A stretch of DNA of 64,000 nucleotides from Liolophura sinensis. Its lineage: Eukaryota; Mollusca; Polyplacophora; Chitonida; Chitonidae. Position numbers and translations under genes: made by a program. The stretch spans positions 78,237,966 to 78,301,965 of the forward strand of contig NC_088300.1 of the NCBI RefSeq assembly GCF_032854445.1, written 5' to 3'. This document shows, piece by piece, positions 46,925-58,576 of this stretch (position 1 is its first letter; each line of letters opens with the position of its first letter). The notes under the pieces are model-generated. The model saw only the letters and a program-made list of their open reading frames with translations. It did not search any database and was not told the origin of the DNA.

Positions 46925-48905
46925 ATGCGCTCTTAGGGTGAAAGATATATCCCAATCTGTATGTCCAGTCATTCACTCTTAGCTCTGCAGGGTGAAAGAT
47001 ACATCCCAATCAGTCATTCACCCTGAGCTCTTAGGGTGAAAGATACATCCAAGTCAGTCTGGGTAGTCATTCACTCTGAGCTCTTAGGGTGAAAGATACA
47101 TCTCAGTCAGTCTGGATAGTCATTCACTCCGAGCTCTTAGGGTGAAAGATACATCCCAGTCCCTCTAGGCGGTCATTCACCCAGAACTCTTAGGGTGTAA
47201 GATACATCCCAGTAAGTCTGGGCGGTCATTCAGTCTAAGCTCTTAGGGTGAAAGATACATCCGAGACAGTCTGGGTGGTCATTCACCCTGAGCTCTTAGA
47301 GTGAAAGATACATCCCAGTCAGTCTTGGCGGTCATTCACTCTGAGCTCTTAGGGTGAAAAATACATCCCGGTCAGTCTGTGTAGTCATTCACCCTGAACT
47401 CTTAGGGTGAAAAATACATCTCAATCAGTCTGGGTAGTCATTCTCTCCGAGCTCTTAGGGTGAAAGATACATCCCAGTCAGTCTGGGTGGTCATTCACTC
47501 CGAGTTCTTAGGGTGAGAGATACATCCGAGACAGTCTGGGTGGTCATTCACTCTGAGCTCTTGGGGTGAAAGATATATCCCTGTCAGTCTGGGTGGTCAT
47601 TCACTCTGAGCTCTTAGGGTGAAAGATACATCCAAGTCAGTCTGGGTGGTCATTCACTCTGAGCTCTTAGGGTGTAAGATACATCCCAGTAAGTCTGGGT
47701 GGTCATTCACTCTGAGCTCTTGGGGTGAAAGATACATCCCTGTCAGTCTGTGCGGTCATTCATTCCGAGCTCTTAGGGTGAAAGATACATCCCAGTCAGT
47801 CTGGGTGGTCATTCTCTCCGAGCTCTTAGGGTGAAAGATACATCCCAGTCAGTCTGGATAGTCATTCACTCCGAGCTCTTAGGGTGAAAGATACATCCCA
47901 GTCCCTCTAGGCGGTCATTCACCCAGAACTCTTAGGGTGTAAGATACATCCCAGTAAGTCTGGGCGGTCATTCAGTCTAAGCTCTTAGGGTGAAAGATAC
48001 ATCCGAGACAGTCTGGGTGGTCATTCACCCTGAGCTCTTAGAGTGAAAGATACATCCCAGTCAGTCTGGATAGTCATTCACTCCGAGCTCTTAGGGTGAA
48101 AGATACATCCTAGACAGTCTGGGTGGTCATTCACCCAGAACTCTTAGGGTGAAAGATACATCCCAGTCAGTCTGTGCGGTCATTCATTCCGAGCTCTTAG
48201 GGTGAAAGATACATCCGAGACAGTCTGGGTGGTCATTCATTCCGAGCTCTTAGGGTGAAAGATACATCCCTGTTAGTCTGGTAGTCATTCACTCCGAGCT
48301 CTTGGGGTGAAAAATACATCCCAGTCAGTCTGGGTAGTCATTCACTCTGAGCTCTTAGGGTGAAAGATACATCCCAGTCAGTCTTGGCGGTCATTCCTTC
48401 CGAGCTCTTAGGGTGAAAGATACATCCGAGACAGTCTGGGTAGTCATTCATTCCGAGCTCTTGGGGTGAAAGATACATCCCTGTCAGTCTTGGCGGTCAT
48501 TCACTCTGAGCTCTTAGGGTAAAAGATACATCCCAGTCAGTCTTGGCGGTCATTCACCCTGAGCTCTTAGGGTGAAAGATACATCCCAGTCAGTCTGGGT
48601 AGTCATTCACTCCGAGCTCTTAGGGTGAAAGATACATCCCAGTCAGTCTGGGTGGTCATTCACTCCGAGCTCTTAGAGTGAAAGATACATCCCTGTCAGT
48701 GTGGGTAGTCATTCACTCTGAGCTCTTAGGGTGAAAGATACATCCCAGTTAGTATTGTCGGTTATTCACTCCGAGCTCTTAGGGTGAAAGATACATCCCA
48801 GTTAGTATTGTCGGTTATTCACTCCGAGCTCTTAGGGTGAAAGATACATCCCTGTCAGTGTGGGTAGTCATTCACTCCGAGCTCTTAGGGTGAAAGTTAC
48901 ATCCT
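46925..48905. repeat. 53-bp minisatellite, ~37 copies, with internal 742-bp duplication offset
   Basis: Unit: 'agctcttagggtgaaagata', 'catcccagtcagtctgggtg', 'gtcattcactccg'. Every unit contains one ttaggg, but these are isolated and not telomeric tracts. The four-unit segment 47106-47324 reappears without difference at 47848-48066, an offset of 742 bp = 14 units, showing block duplication. Confidence 0.96.
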
Positions 48906-50947
48906 TTGTTTCCATTACACCTCTCGCAATGTTGGTTAGTCTATCCAGACACTCGCTGGGTGTGAAGCACTAGGTGGTAATGAGTTTTCAAAAATATGAT
49001 ATTTACTTATGAGTTCCACATGTGTCAGTCAATTTCGATAAACATTTCTCGTATTATCTGGCCTGATTGATTAGAGTTGTGTCATAGCTTTTTATAGACT
49101 GTATATTAGTTTGTCAACCGAGAGTATTTGTGTTAGATGTCAACAAGCAGATGTCTCAGTAAATGGACGGCTCTACTGTTTCACGTGGGGAAAGTAGCTC
49201 TCTAAAGAAGATCAAATGTTATTTTATCATAAAACAGGCATGGAATATCAAGGGGACATAGAAACTTTGATATATCAAAGGTTAAAGTTCAAGGACTTCA
49301 ATGCCGGTAATGTTAATTTACCGATTGCTATGAAATATGAATGTTACTGATTAACATTATGAAAAAGGAGTTACTGTGTCTTCAATAACTATATGGATAA
49401 CCGTTCCAGAACAGAATAAAATCTTTCAACCAAAATCAAGGCAAAAAGAAAATCTCATTTCCGCTTGTAGTCAGTGAGAACTGACATCGTCTTTCGTGAA
49501 CGGCTTTCTTGACATGTAATTATGAGGTGAATCAATACTGAAACAGGGAACTGACGACAACGGGACGTTTTCTTGACAAGGATGATCTGAGGGTATACAA
49601 TCATAGTCTGTACTTATTTACCCTTCGCGGATATGGGAGAACTTTCTAAGAACTTATTGATTATGATATGTTCAACAACGGATGTGGGCAGCTGAGATAG
49701 CAATTCGCAAACAGACGGACATATCTCGACGAGATGCCACGATACCACACAATTCCACAAGAAGTTATTAGACGGTTCATATGGCGACTGGAAGACAAAA
49801 CAATTTTAGAAATAAATCATATCGAATTGGGGGTTTATGACCCTACTAACTCCAAGAAAATTACGCAACATCTTAAAGTCTCCACTTCCGACCAAGCTCA
49901 GATGTTCTATTATTAACTCAATCACTCTGAAGATCCACAGAAAATCTACAGCAGATTGATTCACTGGAATGTTTTTTTACCATATTTCCCCCTAATTGTT
50001 GGCAAAGTTAATTTAGAATGTCTGTCACAAAAGTGTTGAATTTGCCATCCAGATTTGATTTTAAAGACATAACTTACGGTGTTAATCACAGTTAACTATT
50101 GCCAATATCCGCAGTTAGATACACAAATCTTGATTGTATCAGCAATAAACTACAGCGTATTTACAATAAATTTATTGATTGAGAACATTTAAGGTAGAAT
50201 AAATCTTTAAATAAGATTCTTTGAATAAAAGCAGGCAGTTATCCAGGCAGATGTAATTAATAATTGAAAAAGAAGTTTTTGAGAAAGCATATGAGTTCTT
50301 GAGAACAAGAATTCCCCCTCTCCCACCTCGCCCCCGCGTTAGTCAGGCTTTCCTCACAGTGACACCATCATTGCTGATATAAGTATAAAAAAAAACTGGT
50401 TAACTGGTTAATAATAGACCAATGAGAGTATCTAAGAGAAATTCGACTGGGTGGCCCAAAATCAAGTGCTTTCTCTTGAACTACAGTTCAGTGGAACTAG
50501 CGAGACGTCTACATCTTAAAATTTTCTCACCACAGCCTCTTGCATTACATTTATAGCCTCTTCGATCTTCCGGAACGTCCATTATGGCTGACTGTTGACA
50601 TTCAAAGAAATCATTGGTTTTTTAATGATAACTAAAATACATAAAGTATGTCATGTGTGGTGTCAAATCAGTTACGTAATCTTGGACACATAAATGATTT
50701 GAACAGGATCCAGGAATACCAGCTTTAATTGTTCGCGAAGATTATCCGCGCAACTGGATCGACCGGTGCACTGAACTGCGTCCAGGAAGAGAAGATACAA
50801 ACATCACGGAACATGGCCCAAGTGCCAACGTTAAATACACGATTAAGTAATCAGAATCAACCCACTTTCGCGGATTAATGGTTTCGGCTTGGGGGGAACT
50901 GGGAAGAAACTTCTAGAGATCTATTGTAAAGGGAAACACACCTGACA
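48906..50947. other. Unassigned region
   Basis: Two kilobases of mainly unique AT-rich DNA. A 60-codon plus-strand frame (49734-49916) has no recognised domain or splice support. Confidence 0.4.
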
Positions 50948-51265
50948 TGGAATGTTGTGTCTGGATGTCAACAGAAACAGACGCAGGTGTAAGCCCCGCT
51001 GTATAGTTTAATATATGTTACTTATTGTGGATGTCAACATACACACACGCATCCCCCCCCCCCCCCCCCGCTGTTTAGTGTAATATATGTTACTTATTGT
51101 GGATGTCAACAGACACAGACGCATAAACCCCGCTGTATAGTGTAATATATGTTACTTATTGTGGATGTCAACGGAAACAAACGCATAAACCCCGCTGAAT
51201 ACCGCGTTAAATATGTGGTGCTTAATCTGGCTGTCATCAGGAACAGATGTATAAACTCCGCGGTA
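50948..51265. repeat. 62-bp tandem repeat, ~4-5 copies, with C17 run
   Basis: Copies of 'gtatagtgtaatatatgtta', 'cttattgtggatgtcaacag', 'acacagacgcataaaccccg'. The second copy carries a homopolymer of 17 C (51053-51069) in place of 'ataaacccc'. Confidence 0.88.
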
Positions 51266-51293
51266 TATAGTGGTAGCTGAAGTCCATTACCTA

Positions 51294-51770
51294 GAAGTAT
51301 GCAACTTCCCTATAGCAAGTCTCCACGGCATATTATACATGTTACGTCATGTGTAGACGCTCGCGCCATCTGGTGGAGAAATACGCCAACCTCTTGGGTT
51401 GAAATTGTGAACTGAATCATGGGAAATCTAATGTAAACAGCTTATACAAGAACTACGATTTCTCTAATCATTGTTACTATAGAGTTAAGAGCCCAATGAC
51501 TATTTTTATATTTCCAAGCAACTATAAAACAAATACTATCAAAAACATTGTTCTTCTTTTCTCAAACCCTCCGTTGTGGTAATTTTTAAAGTCTGTTTCA
51601 ACACAACCACGTTTGGATCCCATCATGCATCAGCCGTTTCTCTAACGTTTGCTGCGCAATAGAGATAAAAAAACAACACATGGCTGCGCAGATATGTCAC
51701 ATTATGTTCTAGAGATGGAAGAAAAGTGTAAAGTGCCGTGGAGACTAGCTATAAGAAAGTTGCACACTTC
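51294..51770. mobile_element. ~477-bp element with 37-bp terminal inverted repeats
   Basis: The left arm 51294-51330 ('gaagtatgcaacttccctat', 'agcaagtctccacggca') is matched by the reverse complement of 51734-51770 with only a few mismatches. The interior has no open frame of note. The layout fits a non-autonomous DNA transposon (MITE); a target-site duplication could not be fixed because the boundary base is ambiguous. Confidence 0.72.
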
Positions 51771-52209
51771 GACGGCACATGTGGAGACAGGAATACAACG
51801 TGGCATATAACAGTTTATTGGTACTGGTGTTAGTTAGAGACTAGTTATACAATGTAACATGTGGTGTTAAGTCGGTACAGCCAAAGGAACACTGCAGGAC
51901 AGTATTGTAAATAACAGTTCAAACCTGGCTAGAAATTTCGTTGAAATAATGTTACCTTACCTAAGGTAAATGGTTTATACCGGATTAAGACCCTCGTTGC
52001 CCACTATACACATGTGATATATTTGTTGGCTGATTGGTAATGGTAAAATATACTTGTTGTAAAGTTACCTGTGGTAGTTGGTTACTGCAAGGTTAGTGCT
52101 TTTTGGATCGAACTAGCTGCAAAAATTCCGTTGAGTTTTGGTTGACACTGTACAAATAACCTGTGTATAGTGTTATATAAATGATAATGCCAGGAAGACA
52201 GGATCCCCG
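51771..52209. other. Unassigned spacer
   Basis: Unique DNA between the inverted-repeat element and the next array. Confidence 0.4.
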
Positions 52210-54025
52210 TTATTACATCTGGTGGTTGGTTTTTACAGGGTCATGGATCTGGTTGTGTATTATTACATCTGGATGGTCTACTAGCAACCTGCGGATGGTC
52301 GAAGTTTTCCCCCGGGCTCTGAACGGTTTCCTCCCACCATAATGTTGGCCTCCATCGTATAAGTGAAATATTCTTGAGTTCGGCGTAAAACATCAATCAT
52401 ATAAATAAAAATAAAAATTATTACATCTGGTGGTTGGTTTGTACGGGGTCATGGATATGATTTTGCATTATTAAATCTGGTGGTTGGTTTGTACAGGATC
52501 ATGAATCTAGATGTGTATTATTACATCTTGTGGTTGGTTTGTACAGGATCATGAATCTAGATGTGTATTATTACATCTTGTGGTTGGTTTGTACAGGATC
52601 ATGAATCTAGATGTGTATGATTACATCGGTTGTTGGTTTGCAGGGGTCATGGATCTGGTTGTGTATTATTACATCGGTTGTTGGTTTGCACGGCGTCATG
52701 GATCTGGATGTGTATTATTACATCGGTTGTTGGTTTGCACGAGGTCATGGATCTGGATGTGTATTATTACATCGGTTGTTGGTTTGCACGAGGTCATGGA
52801 TGTAGATGTGTGTCATTACATCTGATGGTTGGTTTGTGCAGGATCATGAATCTAGATGTGTATGATTACATCGGTTGTTGGTTTGCAGGGGTCATGGATC
52901 TGGTTGTGTGTTATTACATCGGTTGTTGGTTTGCACAGGGTCATGGATGTGGATGTGTGTCATTACATCTGGTGGTTGGTTTGTACGGGATCATGAATCT
53001 AGATGTGTATTATTACATCGGCTGTTGGTTTGCACGGGGTCATGGATATAGTTGTGTATTATTGCATTCGTTGTTGGTTTTCACGGGTCATGGATCTGGT
53101 TGTGTATTATTACATCGGTTGTTGGTTTGCACAGGGTCATGGATGTAGATGTGTGTCATTACATCTGGTGGTTGGTTTGTACAGGATCATGAATCTAGAT
53201 GTGTATTATTACATCGGTTGTTGGTTTGCATGGGTCATAGATTTAGATGTGTATTATTACATCTGGTGGTTAGTTTGTACGGAATCATGAATCTAGATGT
53301 GTATTATTACATCGGCTGTTCGTTTGCACGGGGGTCATGGATCTGGTTGTGTATTATTACATCGGTTGTTGGTTTGCACGGGGTCATGGATCTGGTTGTG
53401 CATCATTACATCTGATGGTTGGTTTGTATGGGGTCATGGATCTAGATGTGTATTATTACATCTGGTGGTTGGTTTGTATGGGATCATGAATCTAAATGTG
53501 TATTATTACATTGGTTGTTGGTTTGCACGGGGTCATGGATCTGGTTGTGTATTATTACATCGGCTGTTGGTTTACACGGGGTCATGGATCTGGTTGTGTA
53601 TTATTACATGGGCTGTTGGTTTGCACGGGGTCATGGATCTGGTTGTGTATTATTACATGGGCTGTTGGTTTGCACGAGGTCATGGATATGGTTGTGTATT
53701 ATTGCATTCGTTGTTGGTTTTCACGGGTCATGGATCTGGTTGTGTATTATTACATCGGCTGTTGGTTTGCACGGGGTCATGGATCTGGTTGTGCATCATT
53801 ACATCTGATGGTTGGTTTGCACGGGGTCAAGGATCTGGTTGTGCATCATTACATCTGATGGTTGGTTTGTATGGGGTCATGGATCTAGATGTGTATTATT
53901 ACATCTGGTGGTTGGTTTGCACGGGGTCATAAATCTAGATCTGTATTATGACATCTATTGGTTGGTTTGTACGGGATAATGGATCTAGTTGTGTATTATT
54001 ACGTCTGGTAATTTGTTGGTACAGA
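52210..54025. repeat. 50-bp minisatellite, ~33 copies, interrupted by a SINE
   Basis: Unit: 'gtgtattattacatcggttg', 'ttggtttgcacggggtcatg', 'gatctggttg'. Variants tctggtggttgg / tcggctgttgg and gatctagat / gatctggtt are interspersed. Several overlapping open frames (up to 211 codons) reflect a 50-codon period, not a gene. Confidence 0.95.
52283..52420 (+). mobile_element. SINE inserted in the 50-bp array
   Basis: 'gcggatggtcgaagttttcc', 'cccgggctctgaacggtttc', 'ctcccaccataatgttggcc', 'gtgaaatattcttgagttcg' and a tail 'ataaataaaaataaaaatt'. The array sequence 'attattacatctgg' occurs directly on both sides, as a target-site duplication would, although it is also array sequence. This copy keeps more of the 5' part ('agcaacctgcggatggtc') than the others. 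Confidence 0.87.
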
Positions 54026-54220
54026 AGAAAGAAGCCGTTATGATAGTTGTTACGCCAACAGGATCTCTTTTAAGAAACGTTGCCTGCTGTAGTTAGGTCC
54101 AACTGAATTGTCTTGGGCCTGATGGTGGCCAGAAAACGATAATCACATCTGACATTGTTTGAATTCAGTGGAAACATGTGTCTACGGGTCTTAATAATTA
54201 GCGCCATAACGTAATAGTGA

Positions 54221-54940
54221 GGACTCACACCAAACAATGACGAGCATACACACACAGAGTTTTCGAGACCGACTTACACCCAGCAGTGGCGAGCACACAT
54301 ATACATAGGTCTCCCACACCGACCCACACCCAACAGTGGCGAGCAGATATATACAAGGGTCTTCCACACCGACTTACACCCACAGTGGCGAGTAGACATA
54401 CACAAGGGTCTTCCAGACCGACTTACACCCAACAGTGGCGAGCACACATATACATAGGTCTCCCACACCGACCCACATCCAACAGTGGCGAGCAGATATA
54501 TACAAGGGTCTTCCACACCGATTTACACCCACAATGGCGAGTAGACATACACAAGGGTCTTCCAGGCCGACTTACACCCAACAGTGGCGAGCAGACATAC
54601 AGATAGGTCTTCCAGACTGACGTACAACCAACAGTGGCGATTAGTCATTTACAGGGGTCTTCCAGACTGACTTTCACCCAACTGTGGTGAGCAGATATAT
54701 ACAAGGGTCTTCCAGACCGAATTACGCCCAACAGTGGCGAGCACACATATACATAGGTCTTCTAGACCGACCCACATCCACAATGGCGAGTAGACATTTA
54801 TAAGGGTCTTTCAGACCCATCCACACTCACAATGGTGAGCAGACATATACAAGGGTCTTCCAGACCGACTTACACCCAACAGTGGCGAGCAGACATATAC
54901 GAGGGTCTTCCAGACCGACTTACATCCAACAGTCTACCAA
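54221..54940. repeat. 50-bp minisatellite, ~14 copies
   Basis: Unit: 'acagtggcgagcagacatat', 'acaagggtcttccagaccga', 'cttacaccca', with degraded edges. A block of about three units (54278-54410) recurs almost unchanged at 54428-54560, showing a ~150-bp higher-order period. Confidence 0.92.
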
Positions 54941-55981
54941 ACCTCAAGCAACGTATACGCCCGCCATAAATTACGCATGGTGTGCGAACGAGACCAAATC
55001 TGGACTGACATTGGGACCAGACATCATTCCTTGGAACTAAATTGTTTCACTTCTTTTATGTGTGAATTATACTAAGAAACACATGGTATACCAAGTCGAT
55101 TTGAACAACTTATGAGACAAGTGATACTTCATATATAACTGTGGCGGCACAATTTACTTGCTACCTTTTTGCTTAGCGTCCATGAAATAAGCACACATAC
55201 CTTGTCTCTCCCTTCAGGTGTATGGCGTTGTAATCTAGATAATATTTATGGTTTCCAGTGAAAAGCACTGTAAACCTTTCGCGTCATAACGTTAATATGC
55301 CTGATGTAAGTGTAAATGTTTTGCTCACACAGAGTGGCTATAGTTTATATGGTATATTTTTTTAAAATAATTTTTAATAATGTTTTTTGAAACTACTTCT
55401 GGGTTTAAAACATGTGATCCAGCTTCAGATGACTTGCTGAATGATATTGGGTTTATGGAAGAATCCCACGTACAGTTTTACAGTGTTTTTGTTATAAATG
55501 ACAGAAATGGACCTTCTCTTTGTACTATTAGCTGACTGGATCTCTGCAAGTTTTGATTCGCAGTTCTGGGCGAGAGCATAACGCCATCAATCTACTCGTT
55601 TTCGTTCACAGCTACCAACGGTTCATTGGAATGTAATACAGCGATGTTTCATTAGATTGTTTTATGTGGACTTAGCCCCCGCTTTATGTTAACCCAGCCA
55701 GAGGCGAGAACAGGCGAGATTTGCTGAGGAACAGGCCGTGAAAAAGATTTTATTAAATTCCGGAAATGTGTGATGGTGAAAACATGTTAACCTTTAGGTG
55801 TGAAAATTTGATTAAATAAATGGGATGTGGATTTCAACAAAGGGAAAAATGTGATAAGTATGTTCAAGAAATCTTATTTTCAACCCCAGAACACCCAGAA
55901 CTGAATAGTTGCAAAGGTCAACTGCAAAAGAATAACAGGCACGTTAAGGAAGGTCTATGCTGGATAAATTTGCTGGAGTAA
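54941..55981. other. Unassigned region
   Basis: Unique DNA; no gene recognised. Confidence 0.4.
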
Positions 55982-56588
55982 AGTCATCTGCTTTGTATAG
56001 TCACCCGCCGTGTACGGCCATCAGCTGTGTATAGTCATCTATCGTGAACGGTCATCTGCTGTGTAAAGTTATCGGCTGTGTATGGTCATCTTCTGCGCAC
56101 GGTCATCTGCTGTGCACGGTCATCTGCTGTCTACGGTCATGAGCTGTGTATAGTCATCTGTCGTGTACGGTCCTCCTCTGTACTGTACGGTACAGTCATC
56201 TGCTGTGTATAGTCATCTGTTGTGTACAGTCATCTGCTGTGAACATCCATCTGTTGTGTACAGTCATCTGCTATGAATGGTCATCTGCTATGAATGGTCA
56301 TCTGCTGTGTATAGTCATCTGCTGTGAATGGTCATGTGCTGTGTACAGTCATCTGTTGTGTACAGTCATCTACTGTGTACGGTCATCTGCTGTGTATAGT
56401 CATCTGTTGTGCACAGTCATCTCTTATGTACAGTTATCTGTTGTGTTCAGTCATCTGTTGTGTATAGTCATCTACTGTGTACGGTCATCTGTAGTGTACA
56501 ATCATCTCTTGTGTACACTCATCTGTTGTGTATTCAGTCATCTGCTGTGCACGGTCATCTGTGTACAGTCGTCTGTCGCGTATGTCGA
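55982..56588. repeat. 17-bp minisatellite, ~35 copies
   Basis: Copies of 'gtcatctgctgtgtaca' with point variants (gttgtg, ctatgaatg, cacg). Because 17 is not a multiple of three, the open frame over it shows a 17-residue period (HLLCTVICCVQSSAVYS). No coding evidence. Confidence 0.93.
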
Positions 56589-57664
56589 TCTATTAAACGC
56601 ACTGATTAATAACAAATTTACACCCGTCTTCTTAAGTAGGCTAGTTATGATGGACGCATTTCATCTTGTATCACAACAGTATTGCTAATCACAGACGATA
56701 TTGAGCTACAAAGTCCCAATTTCAGTGTGTGAGCATTCCCCTGTCAATAATGACGCCAATGTGAACCACAATGCAAGGGTGTGACCATCACTCAGTCACC
56801 ACCTAACTTCGCACAGGGTCACGCTGCAGACACCCATTTGAGAACCAACTTCGTATCCTTTGGGCAAGAATCATTTCCAAACTCAAACAGTATAATCTTC
56901 TATTCAATCATTAATAGACCTTTTGTGCGCAGAAGTAGTAGCTAACCTTCATTTGCTAGGGATAAGCATACATTTAAACACCTTTCTTACCGTTACCCTC
57001 CCTTCACTAGTTCAACCCCCGTCATCTTGTTTTTTTTCCGGTGAATTGGCTCTTTTTCTTAGATCTTAATTATTCCATGTTTCTGTTGATCGACTGCAAC
57101 ACATTACAGCAAACATAAATATGTATAATATAATTCGGTTTATTCAACTGTATATTCATATTAGAATTAAACTGGCTCCTGCAGGTTTCAGTCGTTTAAA
57201 ATAACCCGAAGTAACCATAGGAGGGTTTAGGGCAAACATTGGGTAGCATTTAAGTTAGTGTTCTAATTCTACAAAAAAAGATAAAACCAATAAAACTTTT
57301 ATTTTTTTAGATATAACTTTCAATGGAGTCTTCGCTGGTTTTTACTTCACATCTTGTTTTCAATCATAAAATCTGGGGAAAATGACGAGGAGCTTGTAAG
57401 ATTTTCAGTGAATAACATGAACACGAACACGTGTTTGGCGTAGCATTGTCAGGGCATTCACAAAAGCCCCTCGGGAACTCTGTTCGACTGGAAGCGCAGG
57501 TTCGTGAGATTACTTACTGCTGACAACCATGTCATGTTGTCCGCGCACAGATCAACGCGAAGAATGGATACCTTTTAGCGGAAGGCTGTGGATTGGCAAA
57601 TGTAGGCGGCGTTAGATGCACTTCATCATATCAAGTATGGAGAGTCTTCAGATATTGCTCCGGG
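56589..57664. other. Unassigned region
   Basis: Unique DNA; no gene recognised. Confidence 0.4.
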
Positions 57665-58000
57665 CTAAATGCAGAAGCGAGTTAGTTTAAAGGCAGGATG
57701 AAGTCTAAATAACGCAATCATGGACCACCATCTACGTTTATCCAATGGTCTATGATTGAAGGCTCTAATTTGATTACCACTTGGAGGAGCTTCTGGCTGT
57801 GTAGTGTCCACGGCTCTCAGGGTACACCTGCCATTATACACAGCTATGTCAATATTGGTGAGCTTGTAAGCCTGTGTGGCGATTGTCAGCACACTCACAA
57901 CAGGCTCAGAGCTTCGGACGAGTGCTACTGCAAGGCAAGGCAATTTCGTTCCTGTCACGATGTTCGTATATACTTCCACGCCATTGAATTGCAAGTACAC
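57665..58000 (-). CDS. Hypothetical ORF, 111 codons, non-repetitive
   Basis: The longest non-repeat, non-transposon open frame of the right half: it begins MYLQFNGVEVYTNIVTGTKL, continues with two alternating hydrophobic and polar stretches (PCLAVALVRSSEPVVSVLTI, NIDIAVYNGRCTLRAVDTT) and ends PAFKLTRFCI. Amino-acid composition is balanced and unlike the low-complexity frames around it. A donor-like GTAATC after 'ctcctccaagtg' (near 57779) could end an exon there. I recognise no domain. With one frame and no homologue known to me it may equally be chance or a transposon fragment. Confidence 0.22.
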   Translation of the reverse strand: MYLQFNGVEVYTNIVTGTKLPCLAVALVRSSEPVVSVLTIATQAYKLTNIDIAVYNGRCTLRAVDTTQPEAPPSGNQIRAFNHRPLDKRRWWSMIALFRLHPAFKLTRFCI

Positions 58001-58267
58001 AAGGAACGCTTCTCATTACTGATAAGCTAAAATAACAACATTATGCAAGAATTTTACACACTGGTAGAAAAAATTGTTTTTCTTTACGTATGTAGCCTGA
58101 TTTATTTTCAACCCATTGTTTTCTTACGTTATACCGTCATGGTAACTTCGTGAGTAACATGACCTAATATGTTTTAATGTTAAAATTATCATACGCCTTT
58201 TTCACACATCAATCATTCCTCTGAATTAATACACCGAAAATTATGAACATTTCATGAGGTCAGTAAT

Positions 58268-58292
58268 TGTTGTGTACTGTCATCTGTTGTGT
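58268..58292. repeat. Isolated copy of the 17-bp unit
   Basis: 'gtgtactgtcatctgttgtg' followed by 'tatac' is one and a half units of the 55.98-56.59-kb array, 1.7 kb away from it in the same orientation. Confidence 0.6.
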
Positions 58293-58576
58293 ATACAACA
58301 ATACATACCCAACCCTATTTGATGACAAGAGTTATACACCTTAGACAAAGGGAAATAATTCGTCTGGTTTGCCCGCAAAAGAGATTGTCGGAACAGCAAT
58401 AAAACGCAAGTGTTATACATGTATCAACACCATATATACATGGGGGAAAGACTGAGGGGAGGTTAACGGTACTGATGTCATCGGAATATAGAATGTAACG
58501 GTGATAAATATTGCACTGGTTACTAGGAATCCATCTATAAGATCCAACTCTTACGGAAACATGTTCCTTGTGCACA

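Noticed and set aside
46925-48905. Telomeric TTAGGG signal
   Set aside because: Each 53-bp unit has a single ttaggg; there is no run of consecutive hexamers.
49734-49916. 60-codon plus-strand frame starting MPRYHTIPQEVIRR
   Set aside because: Short, isolated, without splice signals or a known relative.
52511-53932. Multiple 100-211-codon plus-strand frames
   Set aside because: All three frames are open over the 50-bp array and carry the same translated repeat, which a true coding array would not need.
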